From the NCBI GenBank assembly GCA_963812965.1, contig CAWEXG010000002.1:62001-126000 (forward strand): DNA of 64,000 nucleotides, written 5' to 3'. Positions 17,822 through 26,757 of this stretch are shown here, in pieces; position 1 is the first letter of the stretch, and every line of letters begins with the position of its first letter. The stretch comes from DASXMT01 sp963812965 (GTDB lineage: Bacteria > Actinomycetota > Acidimicrobiia > Acidimicrobiales > RAAP-2). Under the pieces are notes generated by a model. It was not told the DNA's origin. It searched no databases and saw only the letters and a list, made by a program, of their open reading frames with translations. The translations under genes and the position numbers were made by a program.

Positions 17822-18357
17822 GGGGTAAGTGGGCGGCTGGGATCCCGCCTCGCAACTTCACCTGGGTGATCAAGGATCGCTTGGCTGTCAGCGAACGTCC
17901 CGGAGGGTTCGCTCCCAACCACCGCAAGGTCCGTCGCCAGGAGGAGATCATCTGGCTGCAGGTGCAGGGGTTCACCCGGGTTATCTCGCTGCTCCCTTCC
18001 CCGCACAACCTCCAGGCCTACGAGGACCAGGAGCTGCCGAGCATCCACTTCCCACTTCCCCCGTCGGGCGATACCAGGAGCGTGCAGCTGGATCTGTTCC
18101 GGGAGCTGCACGGTCGACTCCTTGCTGGGGAGCGTCTCCTCGTGCACCAGGACGACCTGGGAGATCGGGTCTTGGGTGTCGTGGCCGGGTATCTCTTGTG
18201 GTCCGGGCGCCTGCCGAGTGGCCCCCAGGCGGTCACCGTTTTAGAGCACATGGTCGGTCACCAGATGGGACCGTCCGGTCGTGAGCTGGTGGCGTTTGCA
18301 GCCGAGCTCGTCCCGGTGGACCCCCCCGATTCGGGTTCGGCCACAGCCGGAGGTTGA
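17818..18357 (+). CDS. Dual-specificity-phosphatase-like protein lacking the catalytic cysteine
   Basis: 179 residues, start ATG 17818 overlapping the folP stop (ATGA). The middle reads like a small tyrosine/dual-specificity phosphatase: QGFTRVISLLPSPHN, then AYEDQELPSIHFPLPP, then the position of the P-loop. The usual H-C-X5-R is here H110-Q-DDLGD-R117: the catalytic Cys is replaced by Gln while His and Arg remain, followed by the expected helix VLGVVAGYLLWSG. It should bind an anion but not catalyse phosphatase chemistry. Position inside the folate operon suggests a linked but unknown role. Recognition is from motif pattern only. Confidence 0.6.
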   Translation: MRGKWAAGIPPRNFTWVIKDRLAVSERPGGFAPNHRKVRRQEEIIWLQVQGFTRVISLLPSPHNLQAYEDQELPSIHFPLPPSGDTRSVQLDLFRELHGRLLAGERLLVHQDDLGDRVLGVVAGYLLWSGRLPSGPQAVTVLEHMVGHQMGPSGRELVAFAAELVPVDPPDSGSATAGG

Positions 18358-18363
18358 GAGCCG

Positions 18364-18805
18364 GTGAGTGCGCACGAGACCGTCGAATCCGAGTCTGACC
18401 GGTCCGAGTCCGACCGCCCTGAGCGTGTCGGCCGCCGCCGTTCTGATCGCATCGAGATTCGAGGGCTTCGGGTCTTGGGGACGCACGGGGTGTTGCCTGA
18501 GGAGCAGACCCGGGCGCAGCCGTTCGAGATCGATCTGGACCTGAACCTGTCAACGGTCGCCGCTGCGGCCAGCGACGACTTGGCCGACACCGTCGACTAC
18601 TCGGCTGTCGTGGACCGGGTGTGCGCGGTGGTTGGCGGGGGCACCTCGTTCGCTGCTCCTCGAAGCGCTTGCCTCCACCGTGGCCGACGAAGCGCTGGCG
18701 GTTGATGATCGGGTCACGGCAGTCACCGTGTCCGTCCGCAAGTTGCAGCCCCCGGTAGCTGCAGACGTGGCGACCGTCGGCATCCGTGTGACCCGACGAC
18801 GATGA
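18364..18805 (+). CDS. folB: Dihydroneopterin aldolase, one frameshift
   Basis: Cleaves dihydroneopterin to hydroxymethyl-dihydropterin, the substrate of FolK next door. The N-terminal core IEIRGLRVLGTHGVLPEEQ and the VDYSAVVDRV segment are clear. The frame breaks after GGGTSFA: removing one G near 18655 gives LLEALASTVADEALAVDD and SVRKLQPPV, ending at TGA 18803-18805, about 146 residues. A 30-residue charged N-terminal extension (ETVESESDRSESDRPERV) is unusual, so the true start may be further in. As with folP, the break in an essential enzyme suggests a base-calling error. Confidence 0.85.
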
Positions 18806-18826
18806 CCGTCACGATATGAGTCGACG

Positions 18827-19327
18827 ATGACTGTGTTGATGCCCGAGCCTCCTACGGCCCGGGCATTTCTCGGCCTTGGGTCCAATCTCGGCGACCGGTG
18901 GGCCCACTTGCGCCGAGCGGTCGACCAGCTGCGGGGCGGAGGCGGGGTTCCCGTCACGGCGGTATCCCCCGTCTACGAGACCGATCCGGTGGGGGGCCCG
19001 GAGGGCCAGGGCCCATACCTCAACATCGTCGTGGAGCTGGCGGTACCGGCTCGCCTCGATCCCTATCTTCTGCTCACCGAGTGCCGACGTCTCGAAGCCT
19101 CGGCCGGCCGGGTCCGCACGGTCAGATGGGGTCCCCGGACGCTCGACGCCGACGTCCTGTGGATAGACGGCGTCACCCTTGACGATCCCGAGCTCACCGT
19201 TCCTCACCCCCGCCTGTGGGAACGCCGATTCGTCGTGGCACCCCTGGCGGACCTGGCTCCGGACCTGGCCGGTCCGGCCGAATTACATAACTCTGGTGGT
19301 GAGGTGGCCAACGTGGGTATGCTCTGA
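18827..19327 (+). CDS. folK: Hydroxymethyldihydropterin pyrophosphokinase
   Basis: Transfers pyrophosphate from ATP to hydroxymethyl-dihydropterin, making the FolP substrate. 166 residues. Family marks: AFLGLGSNLGDR (about 13-24), VSPVYETDPVGGPEGQGPYLN (about 46-66), and RWGPRTLDADVLWIDG with PHPRLWERRFV (about 100-135). Last gene of the folate run; start ATG 18827 lies 21 bases after folB. Confidence 0.95.
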   Translation: MTVLMPEPPTARAFLGLGSNLGDRWAHLRRAVDQLRGGGGVPVTAVSPVYETDPVGGPEGQGPYLNIVVELAVPARLDPYLLLTECRRLEASAGRVRTVRWGPRTLDADVLWIDGVTLDDPELTVPHPRLWERRFVVAPLADLAPDLAGPAELHNSGGEVANVGML

Positions 19328-19387
19328 GGGAAAGATTCTCTGATGCGAACGGCACCCGAAAGGGGCCGGAACGTCGAAAGGGGTCTC

Positions 19388-20223
19388 GTGACCACAATTC
19401 GTGTGATCGGTCCGGGAAGGGCCGGTGGGTCGTTGATGGCGGCCATCGGAGCTGTTGGGGGATATCAGGTACTCGACGCGCTCGGTCGAGGTGATGAGCT
19501 GACTGGAGCTGCCTCCGCCGATGTGGTGATCATCGCCACACCCGACGATGCCGTGGCTGCCGTGGCTGCTGCCATCGAACCGAGTGAGACGACGGCGGTC
19601 ATCCATATGTCGGGATCGCTGGGGCTCGATGTGTTGGCCCCGCACCCTCGTCGTGGTGGCTTGCATCCGCTCATCCCGTTGCCCAGCGCCGAGATCGGTG
19701 CAGCGAGACTGCGCTCCGGCATCACCTTCGCCGTGGCCGGGGATCCTGCCGCTCGATCGTTGGCCGAAGGACTGGGTGGACGAATCGTCGAGGTCGAGGA
19801 CGGTTCCCGTGCCGCCTACCACGCTGCCGCCAGCATCGCAGCCAACCACGTGGTGGCACTGCTCGGCCAGGTGGAGCGGGTGGCGGCCACTGCCGGTCTC
19901 CCGCTCGACACCTTCAACGACCTGGTTGCAGCGGCGGTGGCAGATGCCATGACGCTCGGGCCCAAGGAGGCTCTCACCGGGCCGGCGGCTCGGGGTGACT
20001 GGGAGACAGTGGAACGTCATCGGAGCGTGCTGGCGGGCATGGGTGGCGGACTCGGTGTCGCGCGGTGGCGGGGTTCGGTGTCGATGGGTACAGCGATCTG
20101 GAGGCGTACGACGCCATGGTGGCGTTGGCTCGGCGACTGGTCGCTCCGGTTCCTCTGGAGTCCTTGGATTCTGTGAGCCCGGCAGGGCCGGCGGGGTCGC
20201 ACACGGTACGGGACGCCGCATGA
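19388..20223 (+). CDS. Rossmann-fold/DUF2520 protein upstream of panC, frameshifted near its end
   Basis: NADP-binding Rossmann domain (TTIRVIGPGRAGGSLMAAI) with a C-terminal DUF2520 helical domain (GLPLDTFNDLVAAAVADAM, ALTGPAARGDWETVERH). GTG 19388 follows GAAAGGGG and is a better start than the upstream ATG 19343. Near 20040-20085 the frame breaks; a second frame then reads GFGVDGYSDLEAYDAMVALARRL and ends in TGA overlapping the panC ATG (ATGA). The length needs one base added or two removed. The family resembles ketopantoate reductase in fold, and panC and panD follow, so a role in pantothenate synthesis is a reasonable guess, not shown. Confidence 0.78.
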
Positions 20224-21197
20224 GCATCGCCCTCCTCCCCACCCCTGCGTCAGCATCGGCCTCTGGACCGTCGGCAGCAGGGTCTCGACCCCGAGTGGTC
20301 ACGACCGTGGCTGAGCTCCGGAACGAGCTCGAGGCGGCGCGTCACGCCGGCCTCACCGTGGGTCTGGTGCCGACCATGGGCGCACTGCACGACGGTCATC
20401 GGTCGCTCGTCGAACGAGCGGTTGCCGAGTGCGACGTCGTGGCCGTCACGATCTTCGTGAACCCTCTCCAGTTCGGCGATGCAGCGGATCTGGACCACTA
20501 TCCCCGCACGCTGGACGCCGACTGTGCTCTCGTCGGCGAAGCCGGTGGAGCGCTCGTGTTCGCTCCGACCGTCATCGAGATGTACCCGGACTTCCCCTCA
20601 CCTGTCCGTACGTCGGTGGTGGTCAGCGGGGTGAGCGAGATGTTCGAGGGGGCGTCTCGTCCAGGTCACTTCTCCGGTGTGGCCACGGTGGTCGCCAAGC
20701 TGTTCGCCATGGCTGGTCAATGCCGGGCCTACTTCGGCGAGAAAGACTTTCAACAGCTGGCCGTGGTGCGCACGATGGCGCGTGATCTTTCGCTCCCGGT
20801 CGAAGTGGTGGGGTGTCCCACCGTGCGGGACGTCGACGGCCTGGCGCTGTCGAGCCGCAATGTGCGGATGGCACCGGATGAACGGCGTGCGGCGCTGGCG
20901 CTGTCCCGTGCCTTGCATGCCGGCGCTCTGGCTGTCCAGGCCGGGGAACGCAGTGCCTCGGTGGTCGAGACCGAGATGAAGCGGGTGGTGGCTGCAGAGC
21001 CGGTGGTAGACCTGGACTATGCAGTTCTCGTCGACGCCAACGATCTCACGCCGGTTCTTCGTCTCCCGTCCGTGCGTCCGTTGAGGTTGCTGATCGCAGC
21101 TCAGGTCGGTCCGGTCCGTCTCATCGACAATCTCGACCCACGACGAGCCGATGTGCTCGGGTCACAACGTCCGCGTGCCACGAAAGGGGCCAGCTGA
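20220..21197 (+). CDS. panC: Pantoate-beta-alanine ligase
   Basis: Last step of pantothenate synthesis, ATP-dependent. PTMGALHDGHRSLVERA carries the HxGH nucleotide motif; FVNPLQFG, FGEKDFQQL and the LSSRN signature are all present. 325 residues, slightly long because of an Ala/Ser-rich N-terminal stretch (ASASASGPSAAGS) before VVTTVAELR. ATG 20220 overlaps the preceding stop (ATGA). panD follows after 3 bases and supplies the beta-alanine. Confidence 0.95.
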   Translation: MSIALLPTPASASASGPSAAGSRPRVVTTVAELRNELEAARHAGLTVGLVPTMGALHDGHRSLVERAVAECDVVAVTIFVNPLQFGDAADLDHYPRTLDADCALVGEAGGALVFAPTVIEMYPDFPSPVRTSVVVSGVSEMFEGASRPGHFSGVATVVAKLFAMAGQCRAYFGEKDFQQLAVVRTMARDLSLPVEVVGCPTVRDVDGLALSSRNVRMAPDERRAALALSRALHAGALAVQAGERSASVVETEMKRVVAAEPVVDLDYAVLVDANDLTPVLRLPSVRPLRLLIAAQVGPVRLIDNLDPRRADVLGSQRPRATKGAS

Positions 21198-21200
21198 ACG

Positions 21201-21593
21201 ATGCGCCGCCGCATGATGAAGTCGAAGATCCATCGGGCCACAGTGACCGATGCCAACTTGAACTATGTGGGCTCGATCAGCCTCGATCCCGAGTTGATGC
21301 GGCTGGCCGACATCCTGGAGTGGGAGCAGGTGACCGTTCTCGATATCGACAACGGGGCACGGTTCGAGACCTACGCCATCGTCGGCGGGTCGGGGCAGGT
21401 CTGTCTCAACGGGGCTGCAGCCCGGCTGGTCCACACCGGCGACAAGGTCATCGTGATCACCTACGCCGACTACGAGACCGCTGAGTTGGAGACGTTCGCA
21501 CCCGCGATCGTGCATGTCGATGCGGCCAATCGGGTCATCGATGAGACGTCGGCCCAGTTGGATGCTGAGCTCGACCGCCTGACCCAGACGTGA
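21201..21593 (+). CDS. panD: Aspartate 1-decarboxylase proenzyme
   Basis: Pyruvoyl enzyme making beta-alanine for PanC. The self-cleavage site is G24-S25 in LNYVGSISLD; the new N-terminal Ser becomes the pyruvoyl group. IHRATVTDANLNY and the NGAAARLVHTGDKVIVITYA segment match the family. 130 residues, normal. The first codons MRRRMMKSK give three possible starts; 21201 puts the cleavage Ser at 25 as in other PanD proteins. Confidence 0.95.
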   Translation: MRRRMMKSKIHRATVTDANLNYVGSISLDPELMRLADILEWEQVTVLDIDNGARFETYAIVGGSGQVCLNGAAARLVHTGDKVIVITYADYETAELETFAPAIVHVDAANRVIDETSAQLDAELDRLTQT

Positions 21594-21603
21594 GCGACCG
21601 TCG

Positions 21604-23460
21604 GTGACCGAACCGACGAGCGCAGCAGCCAACAGTGCCATGCCGCTTGACGTGCTGGTGCTCGGGAGTGGGGTGGCTGGGCTGTCGACTGCGATCAGGT
21701 TGGCTGCGCCGGGGACCGGAGGGTTACGGGTCGGCGTCCTGACCAAGGCCGAGCTCTGGCAGTCGACCACCCGGTGGGCTCAAGGGGGCGTGGCGGCAGT
21801 GTTGGGAGGCGACGAGGACTCCACGGACCTGCATCTGGCCGACACCCTGGCTGCCGGGGCGGGCCTGTGCGATACCGAGGCGGTTCGGGTTCTGGTCGAC
21901 GAGGGACCAGGCCGGGTCAACGAGCTGATCGCATTGGGCGCGGAGTTCGACCGCCAGCCCGGTGGGGCCCTGGCCTTGGCCCGTGAGGGGGGCCACTCGA
22001 TGGCCAGAGTGGTCCACGCCGGCGGAGCTGCCACCGGCGCCGAGGTGGAACGCGCCTTGGTGGATGCCACCCGTCGTAGCGCCACCTCGGTCATGGAGCG
22101 GTGGTTCGCCCTCGAGCTCCTGGTGGAAGAGGGACGATGTCGGGGGGTGCTGGCGATGTCCTCTGATGGACAGGTCGTCGAGGTGCGGGCAACCCACACC
22201 GTCCTCGCTACCGGGGGTGCCGGTCAGCTGTTCTCGGTGACCACCAATCCGCCGGAGGCCACCGCCGACGGTCTGGCCATGGCGCTTCGGGCCGGGGTCC
22301 CGGTTGCTGACATCGAGTTCATGCAGTTCCACCCCACCGCCCTCCACCACCCGGCCATGCCCCGGCCTCTGCTCTCCGAGGCGCTCCGGGGCCACGGTGC
22401 CCTCATCCGAGATGCCCACGGCGAACGGTTCGTCGACGAGCTGGCGCCTCGGGACGTGGTGAGCAGGGCGATGGCCGAGCGGATGCGGTCGGAGGGTGCG
22501 GAGCACCTCTGGCTCGATGCCACCGGCCTCGAGTCTTTCTCTGCCCGGTTCCCGACCATCGCTACCTCGTTGGCCGGCGTCGACCTCGATCCGTCGTGCC
22601 ACTGGCTGCCCATCGCTCCTGCCGCGCACCATCTGTCGGGTGGTGTGGTCACCGACCTGTCCGGGGCCACAGCGCTTCCCGGGCTGTGGGCTGCGGGTGA
22701 GGTGGCATGCACCGGGGTCCACGGCGCGAATCGACTGGCTTCCAACTCACTGCTCGAAGGGATGGTGTTCGGTGCCCGGCTCGCGGAGGCGATCGCCGAC
22801 GGACGGGACGGGCCGACGCCGACAGGGATCATGCGAGCTGTGCTCGATCGCTCACCGGACATCGTTGAGAGCGGTCCGATCTCATCGGTGGTGACGGCGA
22901 TCCGTAACGGCGACAACGGTGGTGACGGTCGTGACGATCACAGCCGCAACGGTGATGACGACAGTCTGATCGGTGACATGGTCGGAGACAGCGGCGATCT
23001 GGTCAAGGATCGGGACCGACTCCAACGGGCGATGATCGAAGGTGCCGGTGTGGTGCGGAGCGCGGACTCGTTGGCTGATGCGGCTGTGGTCGTCGCCGAT
23101 GTTGGCGCTGCGTTGTCGGATCGATCTACCGCCGACCGGGCTGTTCACCGGGTTGCTGGTTTGACTGCCGACCGAACTGCCGACCGAACTGCCGGCCGAG
23201 CTGCCGGCCGAGCTGCCGACCGAACTGCCGGCCGAGCTGTCGACCGAACCGTCGACCGAGCAGAAGGAGAGCTGGCCAACCTGGTGACGGGAGCCGGCGC
23301 GCTCTTGGCGGCGGCGACTCTTCGGACCGAGACCCGTGGAGCGCATACCCGAAGCGACTTTCCGGACATGGACGAGCGCTGGCGCTGCCGGATCGTCCAC
23401 TCGGGGGGTAGGGTCGCCGTTCTGGCTGGGTCGCCATCTGTCGATCCCGGCGTGGGCTGA
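21604..23460 (+). CDS. nadB: L-aspartate oxidase with a repetitive C-terminal insertion
   Basis: FAD enzyme oxidising aspartate to iminoaspartate, first step of NAD synthesis. FAD motif VLVLGSGVAGLSTAIRLA (about 15-32), WAQGGVAAVLGGDEDS, and the catalytic region EFMQFHPTALHHP and HGANRLASNSLLEGMVFGARL are clear. GTG start. At 618 residues it is longer than the usual 530-550: after the catalytic core come an Asp/Gly/Asn-rich stretch (GDNGGDGRDDHSRNGDDD) and a four-residue repeat run (TADRTADRTAGRAAGR), both inside the C-terminal helical domain. nadC follows; nadA is not in the window. Confidence 0.93.
   Translation: MTEPTSAAANSAMPLDVLVLGSGVAGLSTAIRLAAPGTGGLRVGVLTKAELWQSTTRWAQGGVAAVLGGDEDSTDLHLADTLAAGAGLCDTEAVRVLVDEGPGRVNELIALGAEFDRQPGGALALAREGGHSMARVVHAGGAATGAEVERALVDATRRSATSVMERWFALELLVEEGRCRGVLAMSSDGQVVEVRATHTVLATGGAGQLFSVTTNPPEATADGLAMALRAGVPVADIEFMQFHPTALHHPAMPRPLLSEALRGHGALIRDAHGERFVDELAPRDVVSRAMAERMRSEGAEHLWLDATGLESFSARFPTIATSLAGVDLDPSCHWLPIAPAAHHLSGGVVTDLSGATALPGLWAAGEVACTGVHGANRLASNSLLEGMVFGARLAEAIADGRDGPTPTGIMRAVLDRSPDIVESGPISSVVTAIRNGDNGGDGRDDHSRNGDDDSLIGDMVGDSGDLVKDRDRLQRAMIEGAGVVRSADSLADAAVVVADVGAALSDRSTADRAVHRVAGLTADRTADRTAGRAAGRAADRTAGRAVDRTVDRAEGELANLVTGAGALLAAATLRTETRGAHTRSDFPDMDERWRCRIVHSGGRVAVLAGSPSVDPGVG
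23164..23259 (+). repeat. Eight tandem 12-bp units within nadB
   Basis: Eight units of the form ACTGCCGACCGA with G/A and C/T substitutions run without interruption, each coding four residues (TADR, TAGR, AAGR, TVDR). As 12 is a multiple of 3, gain or loss of units keeps the nadB frame. Confidence 0.9.
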
Positions 23461-23500
23461 GCCAGGACGACCGAGTGGACCGACAGGTGGTGATCGACAG

Positions 23501-24442
23501 GTGACCGAAGAGCGACGTGCGTATGCCGTTGGCGCCGCAGCTATGGTCGACCCGCCGCGTCCGGCGGTGGTGGATGCGGTAGGTCGTGCGTTGGCTGAGG
23601 ACGTGCTGCCTCTGGGCGATCTCACGGCATCACTGGTCGACGCTGAGGTGATGGGCACGGTGGCAGTGGTCAGCCGGGAAGCCGGCGTGGTAGCCGGCCG
23701 GAGCTGTGCGCAAGAGGCGTTTACTCAAGTGGACCCCGACATCCGTGTCCAGTGGCACCTGGATGACGGTTCACCGGTGTCGCCGGGCTCGGTGGTGGCG
23801 GTGATCGAAGGTTCGTTGCGGTCGATTTTGACCGCGGAGCGCACAGCGCTCAACTTCCTCTGTCACCTGTCGGGGGTGGCGACGTACACACGTCAGTTCG
23901 TCGACGCGGTGGTCGCGGTCAACCCGAACACCCGTGTGCTCGACACCCGGAAGACGACACCCGGCCTTCGCTCGCTGGAGAAAGCGGCGGTACGTGCCGG
24001 TGGTGGTGCGAACCACCGGGGCAACCTGTCTGATGCCATCCTGGTGAAGGACAACCACCTGGGCGGGGTGGCCATCGCCGAGGCCGTGGTTCGGGCGCGG
24101 CGCCTGTGGCCGGGCAGGATGGTGGAGGTGGAGTGCGACCGACGAGATCAAGTGGTCGACGCGGTGGCCGCCGGCGCCACCGTCGTCATGCTCGACAACA
24201 TGTCGCCCGATCAAGTCCGCGACTGTGTGGCGCTGGTCCGTGACGCCGACGCCGGCATCCTGGTCGAGGTGTCGGGCGGGGTGACCTTGGAGAGGGCAGC
24301 GTCGTACGCCGCTGCCGGCGTCGACCTGATCTCGGTAGGGGCGTTGACCCATTCGGCGCCCGCTCTCGACCTGGGTCTCGATCTCGGTGGAGGTCCTGCC
24401 ACACCTACCCCTGTTCCCGCCGGAGCCGATGGGAAAGGCTGA
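23501..24442 (+). CDS. nadC: Nicotinate-nucleotide pyrophosphorylase (quinolinate phosphoribosyltransferase)
   Basis: Converts quinolinate and PRPP to nicotinate mononucleotide. Marks in order: LAEDVLPLGDLTA (about 25-37), ERTALNFLCHLSGVAT (about 110-125), DTRKTTPGLRSLEKAAVRAGGG (about 145-166), HRGNLSDAILVKDNH, and the C-terminal EVSGGVTLERAASYAAAGVDLISVGALTHS. 313 residues with GTG 23501, chosen because longer frames would overlap nadB. coaX follows after 2 bases. Confidence 0.94.
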   Translation: MTEERRAYAVGAAAMVDPPRPAVVDAVGRALAEDVLPLGDLTASLVDAEVMGTVAVVSREAGVVAGRSCAQEAFTQVDPDIRVQWHLDDGSPVSPGSVVAVIEGSLRSILTAERTALNFLCHLSGVATYTRQFVDAVVAVNPNTRVLDTRKTTPGLRSLEKAAVRAGGGANHRGNLSDAILVKDNHLGGVAIAEAVVRARRLWPGRMVEVECDRRDQVVDAVAAGATVVMLDNMSPDQVRDCVALVRDADAGILVEVSGGVTLERAASYAAAGVDLISVGALTHSAPALDLGLDLGGGPATPTPVPAGADGKG

Positions 24443-24444
24443 CC

Positions 24445-25287
24445 ATGCTGCTTGCTATCGATGCCGGTAACACCGAGACGGTCGTGGGGCTGTTCGCCGA
24501 CGATCTGACGGCGGTCGACGGAGAGACCGGCCCTCGTGATGGAAACGAGCCGGTCGGGCTGGCCCATCATTGGCGGCTCTCGACCGTGGCCGAGCGGACG
24601 GCGGATGAGCACGCGTTGCTCCTCACCCAGCTCCTCGATCTCGACGGACTCGACATCGACGATGTCGTGAGCGGTATCGCCGTCACCTCGTCGGTGCCGT
24701 TCGTGACCGCCAACCTTCGTCAGATGGCTATCCGTTGGTTCGAGGTACCGGCGGTGGTCTTGGAGCCAGGGGTGAAGAGCGGGATGCCGATCCTCTACGA
24801 CAATCCGAAAGAGGTGGGCGCCGACCGTATCGCCAACGCCGTCGGCGCTTACGACCTCTTCGGTGGACCGTGTGTGGTGGTCGACCTGGGTACGGCGACC
24901 ACCTTCGACGCCATCTCCGAAGCAGGCGAGTACCTGGGTGGGGCGATCACCCCCGGGGTCGCCATCAGTCTCGATGCGCTGTTCGCCCAGGCGGCGGCTT
25001 TACGTCGGGTGGAGATGGTGGAGCCCCGCAGCGTGATCGGGAAGTCCACCGTGGAGTCCATACAGTCGGGCGCTCTGTACGGCTTCGCCGATCAGGTCGA
25101 CGGCTTGTGCAGGCGCTTCACCGCCGTGCTCGGTGACAGCACGGTGGTGGCCACCGGCGGCCTGTCCGAGCTGATCGCCCCCCATACGAGCACCATCGAG
25201 TACGTCGAGCCGTGGTTGACCCTTCACGGGTTGCGGATCATCTACGAGCGGAACGCGGCGCAGGCCGGTGGGAGCCGTCGTGGCTGA
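24445..25287 (+). CDS. coaX: Type III pantothenate kinase
   Basis: Phosphorylates pantothenate to start coenzyme A synthesis, using the product of the panC/panD genes 3 kb upstream. The ASKHA-fold motifs are DAGNTETVVGLF at the N-terminus, GADRIANAVGA (about 131) and VVDLGTATTFDAI (about 148), then GGAITPGVAISLDALF. 280 residues. Type III enzymes are insensitive to CoA feedback. The stop overlaps the lysS start region. Confidence 0.94.
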   Translation: MLLAIDAGNTETVVGLFADDLTAVDGETGPRDGNEPVGLAHHWRLSTVAERTADEHALLLTQLLDLDGLDIDDVVSGIAVTSSVPFVTANLRQMAIRWFEVPAVVLEPGVKSGMPILYDNPKEVGADRIANAVGAYDLFGGPCVVVDLGTATTFDAISEAGEYLGGAITPGVAISLDALFAQAAALRRVEMVEPRSVIGKSTVESIQSGALYGFADQVDGLCRRFTAVLGDSTVVATGGLSELIAPHTSTIEYVEPWLTLHGLRIIYERNAAQAGGSRRG

Positions 25288-26702
25288 AGAGCCCCTATCT
25301 GCTGCCGTTCCGTATCGCTTCGATCGCACGGCGGAAGCCGGTGACCTCCAGGCCCGCTTCGCCGATCTCGCCGATGGGGGCGAGACCGGTGAGACGGTCT
25401 CGGTGGCCGGACGCATCATGCTCAATCGCCCTCAGGGCAAGTTGGCCTTCGCCGAACTGCGGGACTCGTCCGGAGCGGTGCAGCTGTTCGCTCTGGCTGC
25501 AGTGACCGACGAGTTCGACGCGTTCACGCGGCTGTCGCTCGGCGACTGGATCGGAGCCCGAGGCGAGGTGGTCAGGACCAAGCGGGGCGAGCTGAGCGTC
25601 AAGGTGTGCGCAGTGGGTCGTCCTGGCCGAGGCCCGACGCTCCTTCGGCGACAAGTGGCGAGGCGTGACTGATGTCGAGACCCGTTTCCGACAGCGGGAG
25701 GTCGACCTGTGGGCCAATCCGTCGAGTCGGCCAACGTTGCTGTTGCGGAGCCGGGTCCTGAGCATCCTGCGACGAACATTGGAGGACCGGGGGTTTGTCG
25801 AAGTGGAGACCCCCATCCTCCACCCGCTGGCCGGTGGGGCGACCGCCAAGCCGTTCGTCACCCACCACAACGCGCTGGATGCCGACCTCTATCTGAGGAT
25901 CGCCCCTGAGCTGTACCTGAAGCGGCTGGTTGTCGGCGGGTTCGAGAAGGTGTTCGAGATCGGCCGGGTGTTCCGTAACGAAGGACTGTCACCCCGTCAC
26001 AACCCTGAGTTCACCATGTTGGAGCTGTACCAGGCCTACGCCGACTACCGCGATCTGCAGGTCATGGTCGAGGAGCTGGTGTCGGAGCTGGCGACCACGA
26101 TTACCGGCTCGCCGGTGCTGACCTACGGAGACAGGGAGCTCGACCTCACGCCGCCGTGGCGCCGGGCCACCCTCATCGAGCTGGTGCAGGAGCACTCGGG
26201 GCTGGACGTCTCGATGGACACGCCGATCGATGAGCTCCGCTCCCACGTTGCGACTGTCGGTGTGAAGCCCGACATCTCCTGGGGAGTGGGCAAACTACTC
26301 CTGGAGCTGTACGAGAAGACGGCGGAGTCGGCGTTGTGGGGCCCGGTGTTTGTGACCGACTTCCCTGCCGAGGTGTCGCCCCTGGCCCGGCGTCATCGGG
26401 ACGACGATCGTCTGGCCGAACGGTTCGAGGGCATCGTGGCCGGGCGTGAGCTCCTCAACGCTTTCTCCGAGCTGACCGATCCGGACGACCAGCGCCAGCG
26501 GTTCGAGGCTCAGGCTGCGGCCAAGTCCGCCGGTGACGACGAGGCCATGCCCGTCGACGAGGAGTACCTCCGTGCGTTGGAGCACGGGCTGCCCCCCACC
26601 GGTGGATTGGGGATCGGCATCGACCGGCTGGTGATGCTGCTGGCCGATGCGGCCAACATCCGTGAGGTCATCGCCTTTCCCACCCTCCGGCCGGAACGCT
26701 GA
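25280..26702 (+). CDS. lysS: Lysyl-tRNA synthetase (class II), one frameshift
   Basis: Charges tRNA-Lys. N-terminal OB-fold: PYRFDRTAEAGDLQARF to RGELSVKV; catalytic core from VETRFRQREVDLWAN with motif 2 FRNEGLSPRHNPEFTMLE and motif 3 GLGIGIDRLVMLLADAANI. The frame breaks between KVC (about 25605) and WVVLAEARRSFGDKWRGVTDVE; removing one base near 25606-25611 joins them, total 473 residues. GTG 25280 overlaps coaX by 8 bases; GTG 25268 is an alternative. No second lysS is visible here, so a true inactivation is unlikely. Confidence 0.88.
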
Positions 26703-26757
26703 TCCTCTTCTCGGCTGGCCCGGCTGGCCCGGCTGGCCCTGGTCGAGACTGAGCTGG

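Noticed and set aside
16960..18357. folP fused in frame to the following gene as one 466-residue protein
   Set aside because: The joining stretch (HLGHAERRHHGQGPRR) is nonsense, while another frame gives the normal DHPS end with an ATGA overlap to the next start. The fusion is produced by a single-base insertion.
22900..23010. Inserted gene or frameshift in nadB
   Set aside because: The Asp/Gly/Asn-rich stretch and minisatellite stay in frame and the family C-terminus (DFPDMDERWRCRIVHSG) follows, so it is an internal insertion.
13688..26702. Programmed +1 frameshifting as the common cause of the broken frames
   Set aside because: Sites share no slippery codon, stop codon or Shine-Dalgarno-like stimulator, and occur in unrelated genes. 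Base-calling error is simpler.
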